DNA of 64,000 nt, taken from assembly GCA_015680685.1 (NCBI GenBank), contig MNCI01014538.1, positions 776,093 to 840,092 on the forward strand. The letters run 5' to 3'. The stretch's first letter is position 1, and every line of letters begins with the position of its first letter. Below the pieces are notes generated by a model. The model was not told the origin of the DNA. It did not search any database and worked only from the letters and a program-made list of their open reading frames with translations. The position numbers were made by a program, and so were the translations under genes. This DNA comes from Gnetum montanum. Lineage: Eukaryota > Streptophyta > Gnetopsida > Gnetales > Gnetaceae. Below are positions 1 to 11,581 of the stretch, one piece after another.

Positions 1-560
1 GGCTCTGCTAGCATGATCTTTTAAGTCAGACTGTGACTACGCACAACACGCTTGTTTACGTGTTGTGCGTGTGAAGAGTAGGCACATGCTGAGCGTGCTT
101 TAATTGCTTTCAGGCTGTATTACACTCATTCGCGTTGCGTTGCGTGTATGAGCGTAATCTGGTGTAAAAACAATAAGCTCAGAGTTGCTTTACGCTTACT
201 ACGCAGTTGCGCGTGTCTAAGCGTAAACAATGTACAACTTTACGCTTACTACGCAGTTGCGCGTGTCAAAGCGTAAACAATGTATAAGTTGCGCTCACTA
301 CACAGCTGCGCGTAATGAAGTGTAAACAATGTATGCCTTACGCTCACTACGCAGCTGTGCGTAATGAAGCGTAAAACAATGTGCAACTTGAATTATAACA
401 TACGCAATGGTACGCACTGCCGCGTAACGAGCGTAAAAACAAGTTATTCATGCGCTGCGAGGAAAGCGTCAAACTGTTGCGCTTCTCTAGATTCATCCTT
501 TGACTATTTTGGAGCTTATTACACTCATTACGCTACCATGCGTAATAGAGCGTAAACTTG
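1..560. repeat. Array of ~50-bp palindromic tandem repeat units
   Basis: Four clear units begin near 189, 239, 290 and 339, with a degenerate fifth near 408, at a period of 49-51 bp. Each unit is an imperfect hairpin: outer arms TTACGCTTA and TAAGCGTAA in the first units, and in the fourth an additional inner pair TACGCA/TGCGTA around GCTG. Related palindromes flank the array: a perfect 12-bp stem at 39-50 and 59-70 with an 8-base loop, an 11-bp stem with one mismatch at 119-129 and 148-158, and TTACGC/GCGTAA arms around 518-556. No coding potential is evident. It could be a minisatellite or the end of a foldback-type element; the right limit, where element A begins, is approximate. Confidence 0.75.
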
Positions 561-644
561 TCCTAGAACCAAGCTGGAGCGCTCTCTCGCTTGAATTGCG
601 AATCTTTGCCTGAGGCCGACTCGTAATTTTTCACGGTGTTTCAC

Positions 645-1080
645 ATACCATTACTATTTGGTTATCCTAGTAGTGTTATCCCTCAGTTCACCCAATAGCC
701 TAACACTTGGTAACCCAATAGTTTATAACAAGTTCAGGATGTGCATGGAAGGTGGGCTTGGATGCCTATGTTAGAATAGTTAGTTACATTAAGGCATTAG
801 ATAGTTTATTAGTTAAATTACAGTTAATTGATTTTGTTTCACACTTAGATTAAATCAAATAAAATCTAAAATCTAAATAAAAAATCATCTACCTTGGCTT
901 ACACTTAACCATACACTGGAACTTACACAAGTAAAGCCAAGAAGACAATGATCGCATTTCAAAGTTACTATCTTTTCCCATCAGTGCATTTAACGGCTAA
1001 GTCCATGAAATTTGACTGAATTGCTAGTGCAATGTTTGTGATTTGTATGGTTAGGAGTAGGGACTACTTGCTAATCATCA
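645..1080 (+). mobile_element. Truncated 5' LTR of element A
   Basis: This segment matches, by eye, the last ~430 bp of the interrupted LTR at 10058-10763 plus 20716-20879, and ends with the same family terminus (ATCATCA). The first half of the LTR, including promoter and TATA box, is missing and the palindromic array lies in its place. The next bases resemble the tRNA-Asp primer site of the related elements only very loosely, so the PBS is decayed or absent. Confidence 0.7.
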
Positions 1081-1512
1081 AAGGTATTACATCCTCCCTC
1101 CCTAAAAAGAATCTTCCTCTTGGAAGATGGAGTTAAGAATTATGTTATAACAAAACATACCTCAACTAACTAAAATTTGAGATTATAGTTACTCATTTAA
1201 GCTAATTAATATAAGCTATATTGTTAACACTTAGCCATGGTTAATTGCAAAGTACTAATAGTCAACACTTAAAATTAATCCATTAGCTAACCAATCATAA
1301 GCATACTTTTCACCACCATGAATTGTATTCTATACCACTTGTCATTGTAATGCATAATCTCTAAACTTAACCATACTTTGCATTTCTTATTTATTAGTTA
1401 TGAAAATTTAGCCAATGACGTTTGCCATATTAGGTTGCTTCCTTTTGGAACTTCTTCTTTTTCTAAGGATCTTTGTTTTAAAAATATTTTTTTAAACTCT
1501 TAGACATACATC
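1081..1512. repeat. ~430-bp block following LTR A, first copy
   Basis: Almost the same sequence follows the second LTR of element A at 20880-21297, and both copies stop matching after the same string, CTTAGACATAC. It may be 5' leader of the element or a larger repeated unit. Read on the minus strand it ends in a purine-rich stretch (GGGAGGGAGGATG) like a polypurine tract, so an older element in opposite orientation is also possible. No convincing reading frame was found. Confidence 0.5.
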
Positions 1513-2295
1513 ATTGTGGCTATTGATTACTATATAAAATGGGTTGAAACTGCTATTGTCACTGACTATTCATCCTCTACGGTGGCACAAATTGTACAAC
1601 AAAATGTTGTAAATAGGTTTGGTGTGTGATGGGTACTAATTTCAGATAACGGAACATATTTTCTGGGTTAAACTTTTCAAAAACTCATGCAATGCTTAGG
1701 GGTTGAACATAAACTAACTCCATACCACCCCCAAGCCAATGGTCAAGCTGAGGTCACCAATATCAAAATCACCAAAATACTAACATGTATAGTTAGTAAA
1801 TATAGGAAGGACTAGAGCAATAAACTCAACGATGCTCTATGGGCTTATCGTTCAACATGGAAACTTCCTATTGACTATTTTTCCTATGAGTTAGTGTATG
1901 TGAAACTTCCAACTCTTCCCATCCAAGCTAAGCTCTATATGCTTTCAACGACCTATGACTTTAACTTGGATCTAAGTCTAGCCCAAAGAGAAAGAATGAT
2001 GAATCTCAACATGCTAGATGAGAATAGATTAGTGGACCTATCATTGAATGAAGTACATGAGGCACATAACAAACAATATAATTAACTTAGGATAAAGAAT
2101 ATAAAGTTTCAACTAGGAGAAAAGGTGCTCTACTAGAAGCCCAGGCATGTACCTCAACATACTAAATTTCAAATGCTACGGGAGGGCCTTTACATCATAT
2201 ATGAAACCTTTTCATCTAGGGTCATGATTATCTACCATCCTGCCAGCCCAAATAAGAAATTATTAGTCAACATCCAACAACTTAAACCTTTCTAA
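1501..2295 (+). pseudogene. Ty3/gypsy (Athila-type) integrase remnant, element A
   Basis: Catalytic core and C-terminal part of a retroelement integrase, which joins cDNA ends to host DNA. The acidic triad is visible: Asp at 1525-1527 (IDYY), Asp at 1645-1647 (ISDNGT) and Glu at 1750-1752 (GQAEVTN). The last two are 35 codons apart, the classic D-35-E spacing. Downstream come the motifs LWAYRSTWK and LPTLPIQ seen also in elements B and C, then a basic C-terminal domain ending near 2295. The N-terminal HHCC zinc domain is absent, and the frame contains several stops (for example after FGV, in the residue run after TYFLG, and near 2083). Gag, protease and RT are missing upstream; the sequence joins directly to the block after the LTR, so a large internal deletion is inferred. 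Confidence 0.85.
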
Positions 2296-2380
2296 GAGAC
2301 AAAAACAACCAATGGGAATAATACCTCAACTAATGGTCAAGCACACTCAATCTTTCAGATCTCTCCCCTCCAACCCAGTT

Positions 2381-2398
2381 GTGGGGGAGATGGCCATC
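2381..2398 (+). promoter_or_regulatory. Internal G-tract after integrase (second PPT-like site), element A
   Basis: GTGGGGGAGATGGCCATC lies about 85 bp after the integrase stop. The same position in B (13478-13498, minus) has CATGGGGGAGATGGCCATC, and C (34556-34571, minus) has CATGGGGGTGTC. It resembles the polypurine tract just upstream of the 3' LTR but lies kilobases away from it. It is followed by a T-rich stretch to about 2530. Confidence 0.5.
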
Positions 2399-5300
2399 CA
2401 ATGTAGCATCCTACAAGTGGTTGCTCAATTCTTTTTAACATTTTTGTTTTATATCATTTTTCATATGTTTTCCATTTTCTTGAATATTTTACAACATCTT
2501 TTATATTGTGCTTTCCTTGGATTTTCTTAAATGTCCTTTTCTTCTTTATTGTCATAAGGACTTTGATGCCAAATATAGTTGTTGATTGATGGTGGTTAAT
2601 TAAATTATACTGCTTAAATTGATTACTAAATGACTAGATTTCATCATTGAATTTTGACATTGATTAATGGAACATTAGTTTTCTCATGATATTAGGCAAT
2701 GAGCTCATGTCATCCATCCATTTCACTAAAACTCCATGATATTTTCTTGTTTTGGAAGCATGAAGTCCTTTTTGTTGGTGATCATTTGGGATCAGGCAAC
2801 CAATGTGGGGTAGCCTCGTGATCTCACATCCTTTCGAGTCATGGGATTGAAGGTTTTCTTGAAATAGGGTTTAGGTGCTTATTGGTCTCTAGTAACATCA
2901 AGGCCTAGATACCTCTAAATAAACTCTGTAGTTATGAAACATACTAAATGTGAGTATGTATTTTGTTGTTGTAAATGTTGAAATAGCTGGGTTGTGTATA
3001 AAATTATAATTGGCTATCATAAAAGAGATTCAACTATCTTTGTCAAATACTCTAAGTTGTTGGAAATTCCTATTTTTGTCAAATCACTTAGTCTATATAG
3101 TCCTTATAGTAAGTTACTTGTAACAAATAAAATTTTGTAAAATGTTTGAGCACAATTTTTCCAATCTACTATTAATTTTCCCCAGAGAAAAAGTTTCAAG
3201 GAAATACACTTTAAAAATTTAACAATTTCTAGATTGAAATACCAAGGCAATACACTTTAAAAATAAAGAACTTATTTTAGTTATCTCAAAATACCAAAGA
3301 TTTTCCTAGATTCTCTATGCTCAAAATAGGAAATTTCATTAAGACATCATTATTAACTTTCTTTTAAGGCTTTTCAATAACATAAGCTCTTTTATGGCAA
3401 ATCTTAATAGGAGTCTAATATTCTACACAAACAGAGTTATAAAAGCAACTTAGGAAGAATTCCAAAATTAAATGCCAAAACAGTACTATTTAAACTATCA
3501 CTTAAGCAACTGAAACAAAATAGGAAGAAATAAACTCACAAGATTAAAACAAAGCAGCTAAATTGATGTCTTTAGCAAGTCATGCCTTTACAATTTCAAT
3601 CTTCTTCCCAATTTTTCCTCCTTTTTTTAATTATACCCTTGAAGGTCCTTTTATAGTGACATTAGGGTAGTTACAATAATCATCAAAGGTTAAGGATAAA
3701 TAAAAAAATTTTAGGGTATTTAATCTTAACCACCTAAGGAGCAATAACTTTCATGGGAAGTTATGAGGATTTTAAGCCACATTTGACAAGTGTCCCATGA
3801 ACATTACAAAAATCAAAGAGAATTAGTTATAACTCTCCTTTTTCTTCCTTTTTTTAAAACAAAGAAATTTCAATTTCCCAAAATTCATTCATAAAATAAT
3901 CATAAATCCCCCTCTTTCTTTTAAAACAAAAAACCTTGCCCTCATTTGTATTTTAAAAGTTTGTAAATGTAATTTTAATTCTTTTAAAACAAAATTTTGT
4001 TAGGAAAGCCACATAGCCTTACGACTACTTTCATTTACATGTTTACATAATATGTGTAAACATTTGAGAGAGTGTAAGGGCCTTGTGTTCATCTTGCGAT
4101 GCTGCATTGCTTTAACCATCTACTAGAGGAAAAATATTGCCATTTTCCATTGGAAGCTCTATCATCACTAACATCTATCGATGTCTCCAGGTCCCTTCTA
4201 GTTGAAGGCTCTTCCACCTACAATGCCAAACTCCTCACATCAGTGTCGCTTTTACCTCCATCATTCCCAAACTCATAGTTGTGCTCACAATCGTCATTTA
4301 TTCCTCCTCTAGAGCTTGCTAATTGGAAGATCTTGCTGTCTAGAAACCGATGACATAGATGTTGTCTAGGTGATTTTTTGGTGCTAGATTTTATTTTGAA
4401 AATTGTTATAAGGGTCTGTAGAGTTTGAACACTTCACCCGCTCTACCGGATATGATAAAAGATGGTTTTTACAATAACTATAAGTGTTTTCCTCCCTCAT
4501 TTGCACTATTATAGCCATGGGATAAGAGGGTTTCTTCTTGTTAATGCTATCCTCACTAGCCTGGATGTTGTGATAAACCCTTGTAGTGGAATGCGTTCTA
4601 GGTTACAAGACTATCCTGGTGCACAACATATTCTTCATTTATTCTAATGATGTCGTATGTATGAGCCTGATGATGATAATTTCATTTACTATTTTCACTT
4701 AAGATTATTTGTTGTTATTCTTTTTCTTTAAAAAGAAATCCTCTACATACATTAGGTGCTATTGGTTTTGTATTAGATTACAAAGTAGAAAAATCTCTTT
4801 TTCCAAATTTCCTTAAATGTTTATATCATAGCATTGCTAAGCTTTGATTATTAATTTCTATATTTTCCCTTGATTTTATTTTCTTAAAAGAAAAAACCTA
4901 CATAGTGGGCATTATATTGCTCAAAACTATTATGTGAAAATATTTTTAGGCAATTTAGCAGTGTACATTTTTCTCAACAACCTTTGCTAAATTTTGTTTA
5001 ACATAACCATTCATTCTGCAATTGGTAGACTCTAGAGCATCTTCTATATTTTTAATATTCTTGTTTCTTAAGGTAAATGCTTAGCAGCTTTTAGGAGATA
5101 TATTTCCTTAACTTCAACTAAAGGTGGATAATCATGGAGACCTCTGCCACCTATCCCGTCAACCCTTTGATAGCTTATGATTATCACCTTTCTTATTCTT
5201 GAAATAATGTAGGAAATCAACATGGAAACCATATTCCATTGGTTATGAAAGTAAATATAATACTTTCTTTCAAGTATATTTTTGGGTTGTTACCTTTAAA

Positions 5301-5629
5301 GAAAATAACCAAACAACCCATGAGCCTTTTCCACTTTCTTCTAGTGTACTATCTTCCAATCATTAGTAACTTTGATTTGGATACAAATTCCAACATTATC
5401 TCATAAGATCTCCTCTATATAATGGTAGAATTGTGGCAACACTCTCAAATAACAACTTTGAAAGAACTCATGACCTTGGTGCCTTCCAAACTTGGAACGA
5501 AACAAGTGGAATTGGCAAGGGTGTGAATTCAAGGGAATTTGTCACCTTTTGTACTTACATGCCATCCTAAGTTTTATGGGTATGCTCATCAATTCCTCAT
5601 CATTCCTAACATTGGCTAATAATAGGAAG
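2399..5629. other. Post-integrase spacer of element A, no gene recognised
   Basis: AT-rich sequence with only short open frames. The first ~130 bp are T-rich with repeated ATTTTTCAT-like words, as in the same place in C. The rest (notably 4080-4650 and 5100-5600) shows no domain or repeat I can identify. It is longer than the matching spacer in B or C, so an additional old insertion may be hidden here. Confidence 0.6.
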
Positions 5630-6010
5630 CAATGTCTTTGCATGGTGTAACTCCCATTAGGGAAAAACACACATGGGAATTCAAAGCATACTCCTTAGAC
5701 AAATAATGGGCTATAAGAATTGGTTATGGGGTTGGAAAGATATGTTACCTATGCCTAAAGGAATCCCTCTAACTAAGGCCCTCTTTGCTTCTTGCTTCTC
5801 TTTTCTTCTCTATTTGGAATGGTGGGTGATCTTTGTGGATGTCCATGAGCTCTAGGGCATCAAATGATCGGAAAGTGCCAATGCAAAGTCACTAGAAGTG
5901 GATGGTCTTGATTCCAACTAAGGATGTGATTCTCCCAAGTCACCTTAATCACAAGCTCCACATGGACTTCATGTGACTGAAATGAGGAACTTCATTCCAT
6001 TCTCTCTCTC
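5630..6010 (+). other. Conserved non-coding block 1 (CNE1), element A copy
   Basis: This block aligns by eye over nearly 400 bp with the reverse complement of 12545-12975 in element B. Shared stretches include TCTTTGCATGGTGT, GAATTCAAAGCATAC, GGGCTATAAG and CCCTCTAACTAAGGCCCT. The best-conserved core is at 5733-5753 (GGAAAGATATGTTACCTATG here; GGAAAGACATGTTACCCATG in B). The core is also found twice in element C. No open frame is maintained, so it looks like a non-coding signal retained by the family. Confidence 0.65.
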
Positions 6011-6171
6011 ATCATCACTTCAATCCATTTGCCATCTCACTACTTGTTGTCATGCTCAATCAATGTGTCAATTATAATATGTCTTAATTCTTTGATGGTT
6101 TCTTGGGTGATTTGATTTTTAACAATCCATGGTCATTAATCACCCTTGGGGCCTACAAATCCCTTGGTATG

Positions 6172-6232
6172 AGGGCATGCAAGGGCATTAAGGACATAAG
6201 CCTACTATGGGAAGGACCCACTTACATACTCC
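6172..6232 (+). other. Conserved non-coding block 2 (CNE2), element A copy
   Basis: Words such as GGGCATTAAGG, AGCCTACTATGGG and GGACCCACTT match 12344-12390 (minus) in B and 33321-33372 (minus) in C, where the centre reads CTACTTTGGGGAGGA. It lies about 460-480 bp downstream of the CNE1 core in all three elements. No function can be assigned. Confidence 0.6.
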
Positions 6233-6960
6233 TTGGTCTAGAAGGTCAAATCTCCTATCGCTAGGTCATTTTTGGTTTCATGACCATTGTTTTTCACCAT
6301 AGAACATCTAGTTTTTGCACTCCTTAGTAATCAAACTCCATCCAAATCTCTTTTTCCTAACATATTCCAAGCCCTCTTCAATGATTTGTCCTTAATCTAG
6401 GCTTTTCTAGCTTTTTCTAGACTCTAATTTCATTACAAAACTCTTTTTTTATACTTAGTTATTCAAGTGACAATTTTTTCTCTACGGTTGCATTGATGCA
6501 TCCCTGTCGACACAACCCAATGCATCAATATAGGGAGAAAATACTATAAATGTGCATCAACCCTTAGCCAAATTTTTACAATTGCAATCCAATGCTAGAG
6601 GAGATTTTGCATCTTTTTGAGCCTAGAGCATCTTCCAAGCACTCTAACTTGCAAACCTCTTATCCAATTCACCTTGTTCTTTGAACCTTAAGCTACCAAA
6701 GATGAGCTTTGCATCATGGGGGTCATAAACTTATGGTTTATGATGAAAAAATTTTCAAACTTTTTCTAACTCCCCAAGTTTTAACTAATAAACCAATATT
6801 AAAACTCACTAATCTACACTATGTTAAACCTCATCAACAAACTCAGGTAGCTAACTAAATAAAATAATCAATCTTCCATTATCACAACCAACTTAAGTAT
6901 AACTTGCCAGATGAGGAAAGGTATCCAAAGTATTAGAAGTTACACATAAAACACTAATCC

Positions 6961-9820
6961 ATGGCTATGTTTGTGATCATAGATGACACCAAAAAGGGGA
7001 CCATAAGGAGAAGGACCATTCCAACTAAGGGAGAAGCAACCGAGAGGAGGAAGGGACCAATAGCCACAACAGGCCCAAGAAGGAGAAGGTGAAACACATG
7101 CAATAGGATCTCTTTGGGAGGAGCCCAAAGTGAAATGTGGTTGTCAGATTCCCACAACAAAGACAAGCTACTCAAGGCAAGATAAGGTGCCAAGGCCTAG
7201 GCCAAATTTGGAGGTTACATTAGGCCTACCTTGAGCAAGTATGTCCCAAGGAGGTCTAGAGTTTAGTTCCTTAGGACCTTAACTTTGGTTCCTTCTTTGA
7301 CTTGGCACCAAAGAAGATCAAAACTCAATTGTAAGGGTTCCCCATGTGGCCCATCTTCACTTCTAGCGGGGAGTGGTACATGAGGGAAACTTATTCTTTT
7401 GGAACAATCAACAAGTAAACACTATTGTAAAGATTAAAGACATCAATGGTTCCTACTCAATGGAGGCCATTTCAAATGTCCTTGGCCTACTTGAAATTTG
7501 GGAAACATTGGTAGATATTCCCACCTAAGTAGACCCAAAAGTAAAGAAGGAGTGGATCCAATGATGCTATGGGATGAGCCATAAGGAGTACGGTGCACTA
7601 ACGAAGGTAGATAAAGTTTACTTCAAGATCACTACCTACCACCTAAACCCAATGGTGAGGCCTAGCAAAGTTACTTCCTTCTCTGCCAGTGCATGTGCTT
7701 CTTCAAGTGGTAAATTCCCAATCAACCTCCCTCAGCTCATCTTCCTTGAGATTGAGAAGCACTTCAAAGAGAATAAGTCATGGAAGAAAACACTTCCCTT
7801 CCTGTGCCTAATCAAAAAATTTTGTACAAGGGGAGGCATACCCTATTATGCCAATGATACCATCTTTCATGCTCCTACCACTTCATAGCAAGAGATGATG
7901 AAAGAAAAAGCAGCTGCTAAGTTGCTTGAAGAGGAGCAACCATCATCACTACCTACCAAAGCGACAATACTAGAGGCTCATGCTGCTATTGAGCACATGA
8001 GGAAACTACACAAGTAGTTGTTGCAACAATAACAAGGTGAGACAAGTGGTGGGAAATCATCAATTTACCTTCTAGTGTTGAGCTATCTCAATGAAGTCAC
8101 AAGAACCATAAACTAGCTAGAAGAGATCATCATGTTGTTTTTGATCCAAAGAATGCAGGAATCCATGAGATCAAATCCAAGCATCTAAGAGGTTATTATG
8201 TTCATCCTTGGATAACAAGAGTTCCTAAAAATTTTTGGAAATGCCACAACCTTCTCAATGCTCTTAGAGAAGGGTGAGTGGGCTACCATCTTATTGATGT
8301 AGCACCATGGTCAAGAAATAGTCATGAAGATGGTAGTCAACAAAGTTATTGAAGCACTTAATGCTCCTGCATAAGCCATGTTGGACATTACACTCAAATA
8401 TGTGCATGCTTTTGTAGGAGCAAGGATTGAGAGGCTAAGTGTAGCCAAACATGAGGAAGTGTTGGACCAACTGGTGAAAACCAAACAATTGCTTCTAGAG
8501 ATCTTTGATCTCTTGGATGAAATCACTACAACCTAGTTGAAGCTATTGAAAACCAAGGGAAAAATCATCATAGCAAATACCCAACTTGAGATATCCACTA
8601 TTGAGAATCAATAGTTGGCTACTAAGGTTGTGAAACTAAGAGCCTAATTAGTCGATCTTGCCATTCTCAGCTAAGCTGTCACATAGGATGAAGCTTTCTT
8701 TCAACTTCAAAATCAATTGAAAGAGGTTGAGAATGCCAAAGATATGATGGTCTATGATGCATTCTTATCAACAGCTTTTGCTACCCACACTGATAAAGAC
8801 TTGGTGGAAGTCCACACAGAGAACTTGGCCTTAACCAAATATATTCATCACCTACATAAATGTTGAGGAGAAAAAAGACCAGATGGTCAAATTTTTGAGA
8901 TAGCAATAGGAGTAGCTTACCAAGGTGAACATGGACTTGAGAAGGTTGACAACAAAAATAGATATCTATTAATGAAGAAATTTTGGGTGCTTTACTAGAA
9001 AATGGCCTTTGAGGTAGCCACTTGGAAGAATGAGGCCTTGAAATTTGAACGAGTCAAAAATCATTAGAGGGATGAAGTAGGGATCCTCAAGGAGGTGAAT
9101 GAGAAGGAGATTCAATTAGCCAAGGCAAAGATGAATAAGACCCTCCAACAACTCTAGCAAATAGGTGATGTATGACAACCAATCTTTGACAATTTGAATA
9201 CCTACAACAAAGCAAAGATTTGCCTAAAGGAGTTGTAGATCGAAGAGATGACAAAGTATATGAAGTTTGCCAAGCTTTTCTATGCAAACTTGGTGATGCT
9301 AACATCTAGTAGGCTAAGGTTAGAATTGAAAAAGAAAGTGTCTAGCTCGTACCTCCTCAATGAGACCAAGTTCAAGCACCACAAGGATATTGAGCAAAAG
9401 TTGTACACATTTAATGCTAAGCTTGAAGTTCTCAAGAGTTGATTCACAAATCAACAATTGGTTACTGAGAACTTGACGAGGAGGATTAATGACTACCATG
9501 AGCTACAAAACCTTGTAAATATTTTTGATGTTGAATATAAATAATTCACACAATGGTTCATCAATGTGAAGGATTTGTTCCCCACAATGATCTTTCCTTG
9601 ACATGTCCCCATACCAACCCATATTGGCGAAGCTACATGGATTGTTTACGACCCACAAAGCAAGGAGAGGAAGATGAAGCCATTACTAGATGCTTTCTAT
9701 CTTCCACCAAAAGTAACAACTACAACAACAACCTCAATGTCAACTGCCACTGCCATGTGAGTTAGATTTTGATGAAGGACCTTTAGCCCCCTAGAACCTC
9801 CACCTCTAGGCATTGTTTGA
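6961..9820 (+). pseudogene. Extra ORF (ORF3, env-position) of element A
   Basis: A decayed long ORF between integrase and the 3' LTR, in sense orientation, where Athila-lineage elements carry their so-called env-like ORF. The start is taken at 6961 (MAMFVIIDD...), followed by a Lys/Arg-rich stretch and frameshifts. A globular domain lies at about 7415-7830, with motifs YFKITTYHL, NLPQLIFLEIEKHF and LPFLCLIKKFC; the pattern resembles the 'putative plant transposon protein' type of domain. The longest clean part is 7574-7888. From about 8440 to 9500 the frame is Lys/Glu/Leu-rich with heptad-like coiled-coil character, interrupted by stops, and a Pro-rich tail ends at 9820. Element C has a homologue at 29840-32601 matching from the YFKI motif to the tail (PLEPPPLG here, PSPLGTI there). 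No clear signal peptide or membrane segment is seen, so envelope function is not supported. Confidence 0.65.
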
Positions 9821-10045
9821 TCTTCTCTTCATCTTTAGCAATTAGAGAATCTGGCTATTTAATTTTGTAACGATGTCCACTTTTGTTATCCAAGACACCC
9901 ATTTTTGTGAATTTTGTAATTCCATATAATTTGACACTCAAAGTCAGTCAGTTAGAGTTTGTCAGTTAATAATTTCATACCTTTTCAATTTTGTGAGAAG
10001 CTCAATGCTAGTTTTGTTTACTCAAGGACAAGTTTTCACTCAGTC

Positions 10046-10057
10046 GTGGGGGTAAGA
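10046..10057 (+). promoter_or_regulatory. Polypurine tract of element A
   Basis: GTGGGGGTAAGA immediately precedes the LTR start TGAATCAC. It is the site that primes plus-strand DNA synthesis. C has CATGGGGGTA and D has TTAGGGGTA in the same place. Confidence 0.75.
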
Positions 10058-10763
10058 TGAATCACTTGATAGGTTGTATCGATGGGCATGCATCAATGCA
10101 ACCCTATTAATGTAGCCCCATGGATGCAATCTTGTCGATGCATGGTTAGATGCATCGACTCAATGTCTAGTCTTGCCTATATAAATGCACATACCCACTG
10201 CATGTATGGCATGTTAAGTTGATAGAGTAGCCAAGTTCTTGCAATTTCCTTTTTCCAAAGTTAGAATATTTTTTAAGTACCTGTATTAGGACTTCAAGGA
10301 TTCTACAGATCCTTATTTGACCATCAATGTACCAAAACACTTTGATGTGCCAACAATAAAGATGAGATTCTTGGAATTCCTTGTAGCACTTAAGAATAGA
10401 TTAATGTTTTCTTCTATGCACTTTATTACTTATGCATTTTATCTTCATGTCCTTAGTTAAATAATATATTTAATAATAACAGATAAGTACGACCACCTTG
10501 AACATACCATTAATGCTTGATAATCCTAGTAGTGTTATCACTTGGTTTGCCTAGTAGCCTAACACTTGGTAACCCAATAGTGTTTATAACAAGTTTAAGA
10601 TGTGGATGAAAGGTAGGGTTGGATGGTTATGTTAGGATAGTTAGATTAAGACATTAGATAGTTGATTAGTTAAATTACAATTAATTGCTTTTGTTTTATC
10701 CTTAGACTAATTCAAATAAAATATAAAATATAAATGAAAAATCATCTACCTTGGCTTACACTT
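10058..10763 (+). mobile_element. 3' LTR of element A, first part (interrupted by element B)
   Basis: Begins TGAATCAC after the polypurine tract and carries a TATA box (TATATAAAT, 10178-10186). U3 holds several GATGCATC/CATGCATC palindromic words between 10080 and 10165. It breaks at 10763 exactly where element B begins and resumes at 20716. Joined, the two parts measure 870 bp, the same as the longer LTR of B and close to the other family LTRs. Confidence 0.8.
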
Positions 10764-11581
10764 TGATGAGCGGCAAGGGACCCCTACACCCAACCATACA
10801 AATACCAGTGTTCATGCACAATCTAGTCAAAATCTAAGGATTAAGTGCTTATGCACCTACACAGAACAAGGATGAGTTATGTAGTTATTGTCTTCCCAAG
10901 CTTACTTGTAAGGCACAACTGTATGGTTAAGTAAACTCGAGGTATATTATTTTTTTGTTTTTTGTTTTATATTTTTGATCTTAGTCTCCTAACTATGTGC
11001 AATGAAAATATTTAATTAACTAATGGGTTTTTGTAACTCTAATGTGAATCAAATCCTAACACCAGCATCTGTTCCCACTCTCTGGACACATCCCAAACTA
11101 GTGCAACACCACTGGGGTTACCAAACGCTAGTCATTACTGGGTTACCAAGTGTTCCACGTATGCTCGAAGTGGTTGTGCTGAGTGTGCTAATTTTTTGAT
11201 AATTAATAATTAATAATTTGATATAAATAACATTAATTAACTAATGAAAGCATCAAATAATTGTAAATAACATTGAATGCAATAATTAAGCTATTTTGAA
11301 TGTTGGAAGGTTTATCACAAAGTTCATCTTTGTTTCTAGACACAAGGTGTGCTCAGGTACACAATGCTCAAATAAAGATCTGTTCACTCTATGACTCCTA
11401 CTGTGGGCACTCAGAAATAATTCTAACTCTGGAATAGAAAAATTGCAAGAGTTCGACTAAAGGACTAAAAGAAAAAACTCACAAACCAAGCACCCCTATC
11501 TCTTATTTATAGCCAATGAGATAGGTTTTGACATTGTGTGTCTAATATGACTTGGCCCATCTAATATTGCATGACTCATCA
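10764..11581 (-). mobile_element. 3' LTR of element B
   Basis: 818 bp, TGATGAG...CTCATCA in window orientation. The TATA box is at 11504-11511 (minus, TATAAATA). About 50 bp shorter than its partner because the partner has extra GATATCG-type repeats in U3. The minus-strand sequence just inside (TGTGGAGATA, from 11582) is a weak polypurine tract. Confidence 0.9.

Noticed and set aside
181-400. CRISPR-like regular repeat spacing
   Set aside because: Units are contiguous with no unique spacers, diverge from one another, and lie beside plant retroelements; this is a palindromic minisatellite.
6940-7193. Minus-strand hydrophobic frames as a membrane protein
   Set aside because: They are antisense to the Lys/Arg-rich start of ORF3 in element A, which turns into Leu/Ser/Pro-rich sequence when read backwards.
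6961-9820. Calling ORF3 an envelope gene
   Set aside because: Only its position is envelope-like; no signal peptide, cleavage site, fusion peptide or membrane anchor is visible, and the C-terminal half is coiled coil.
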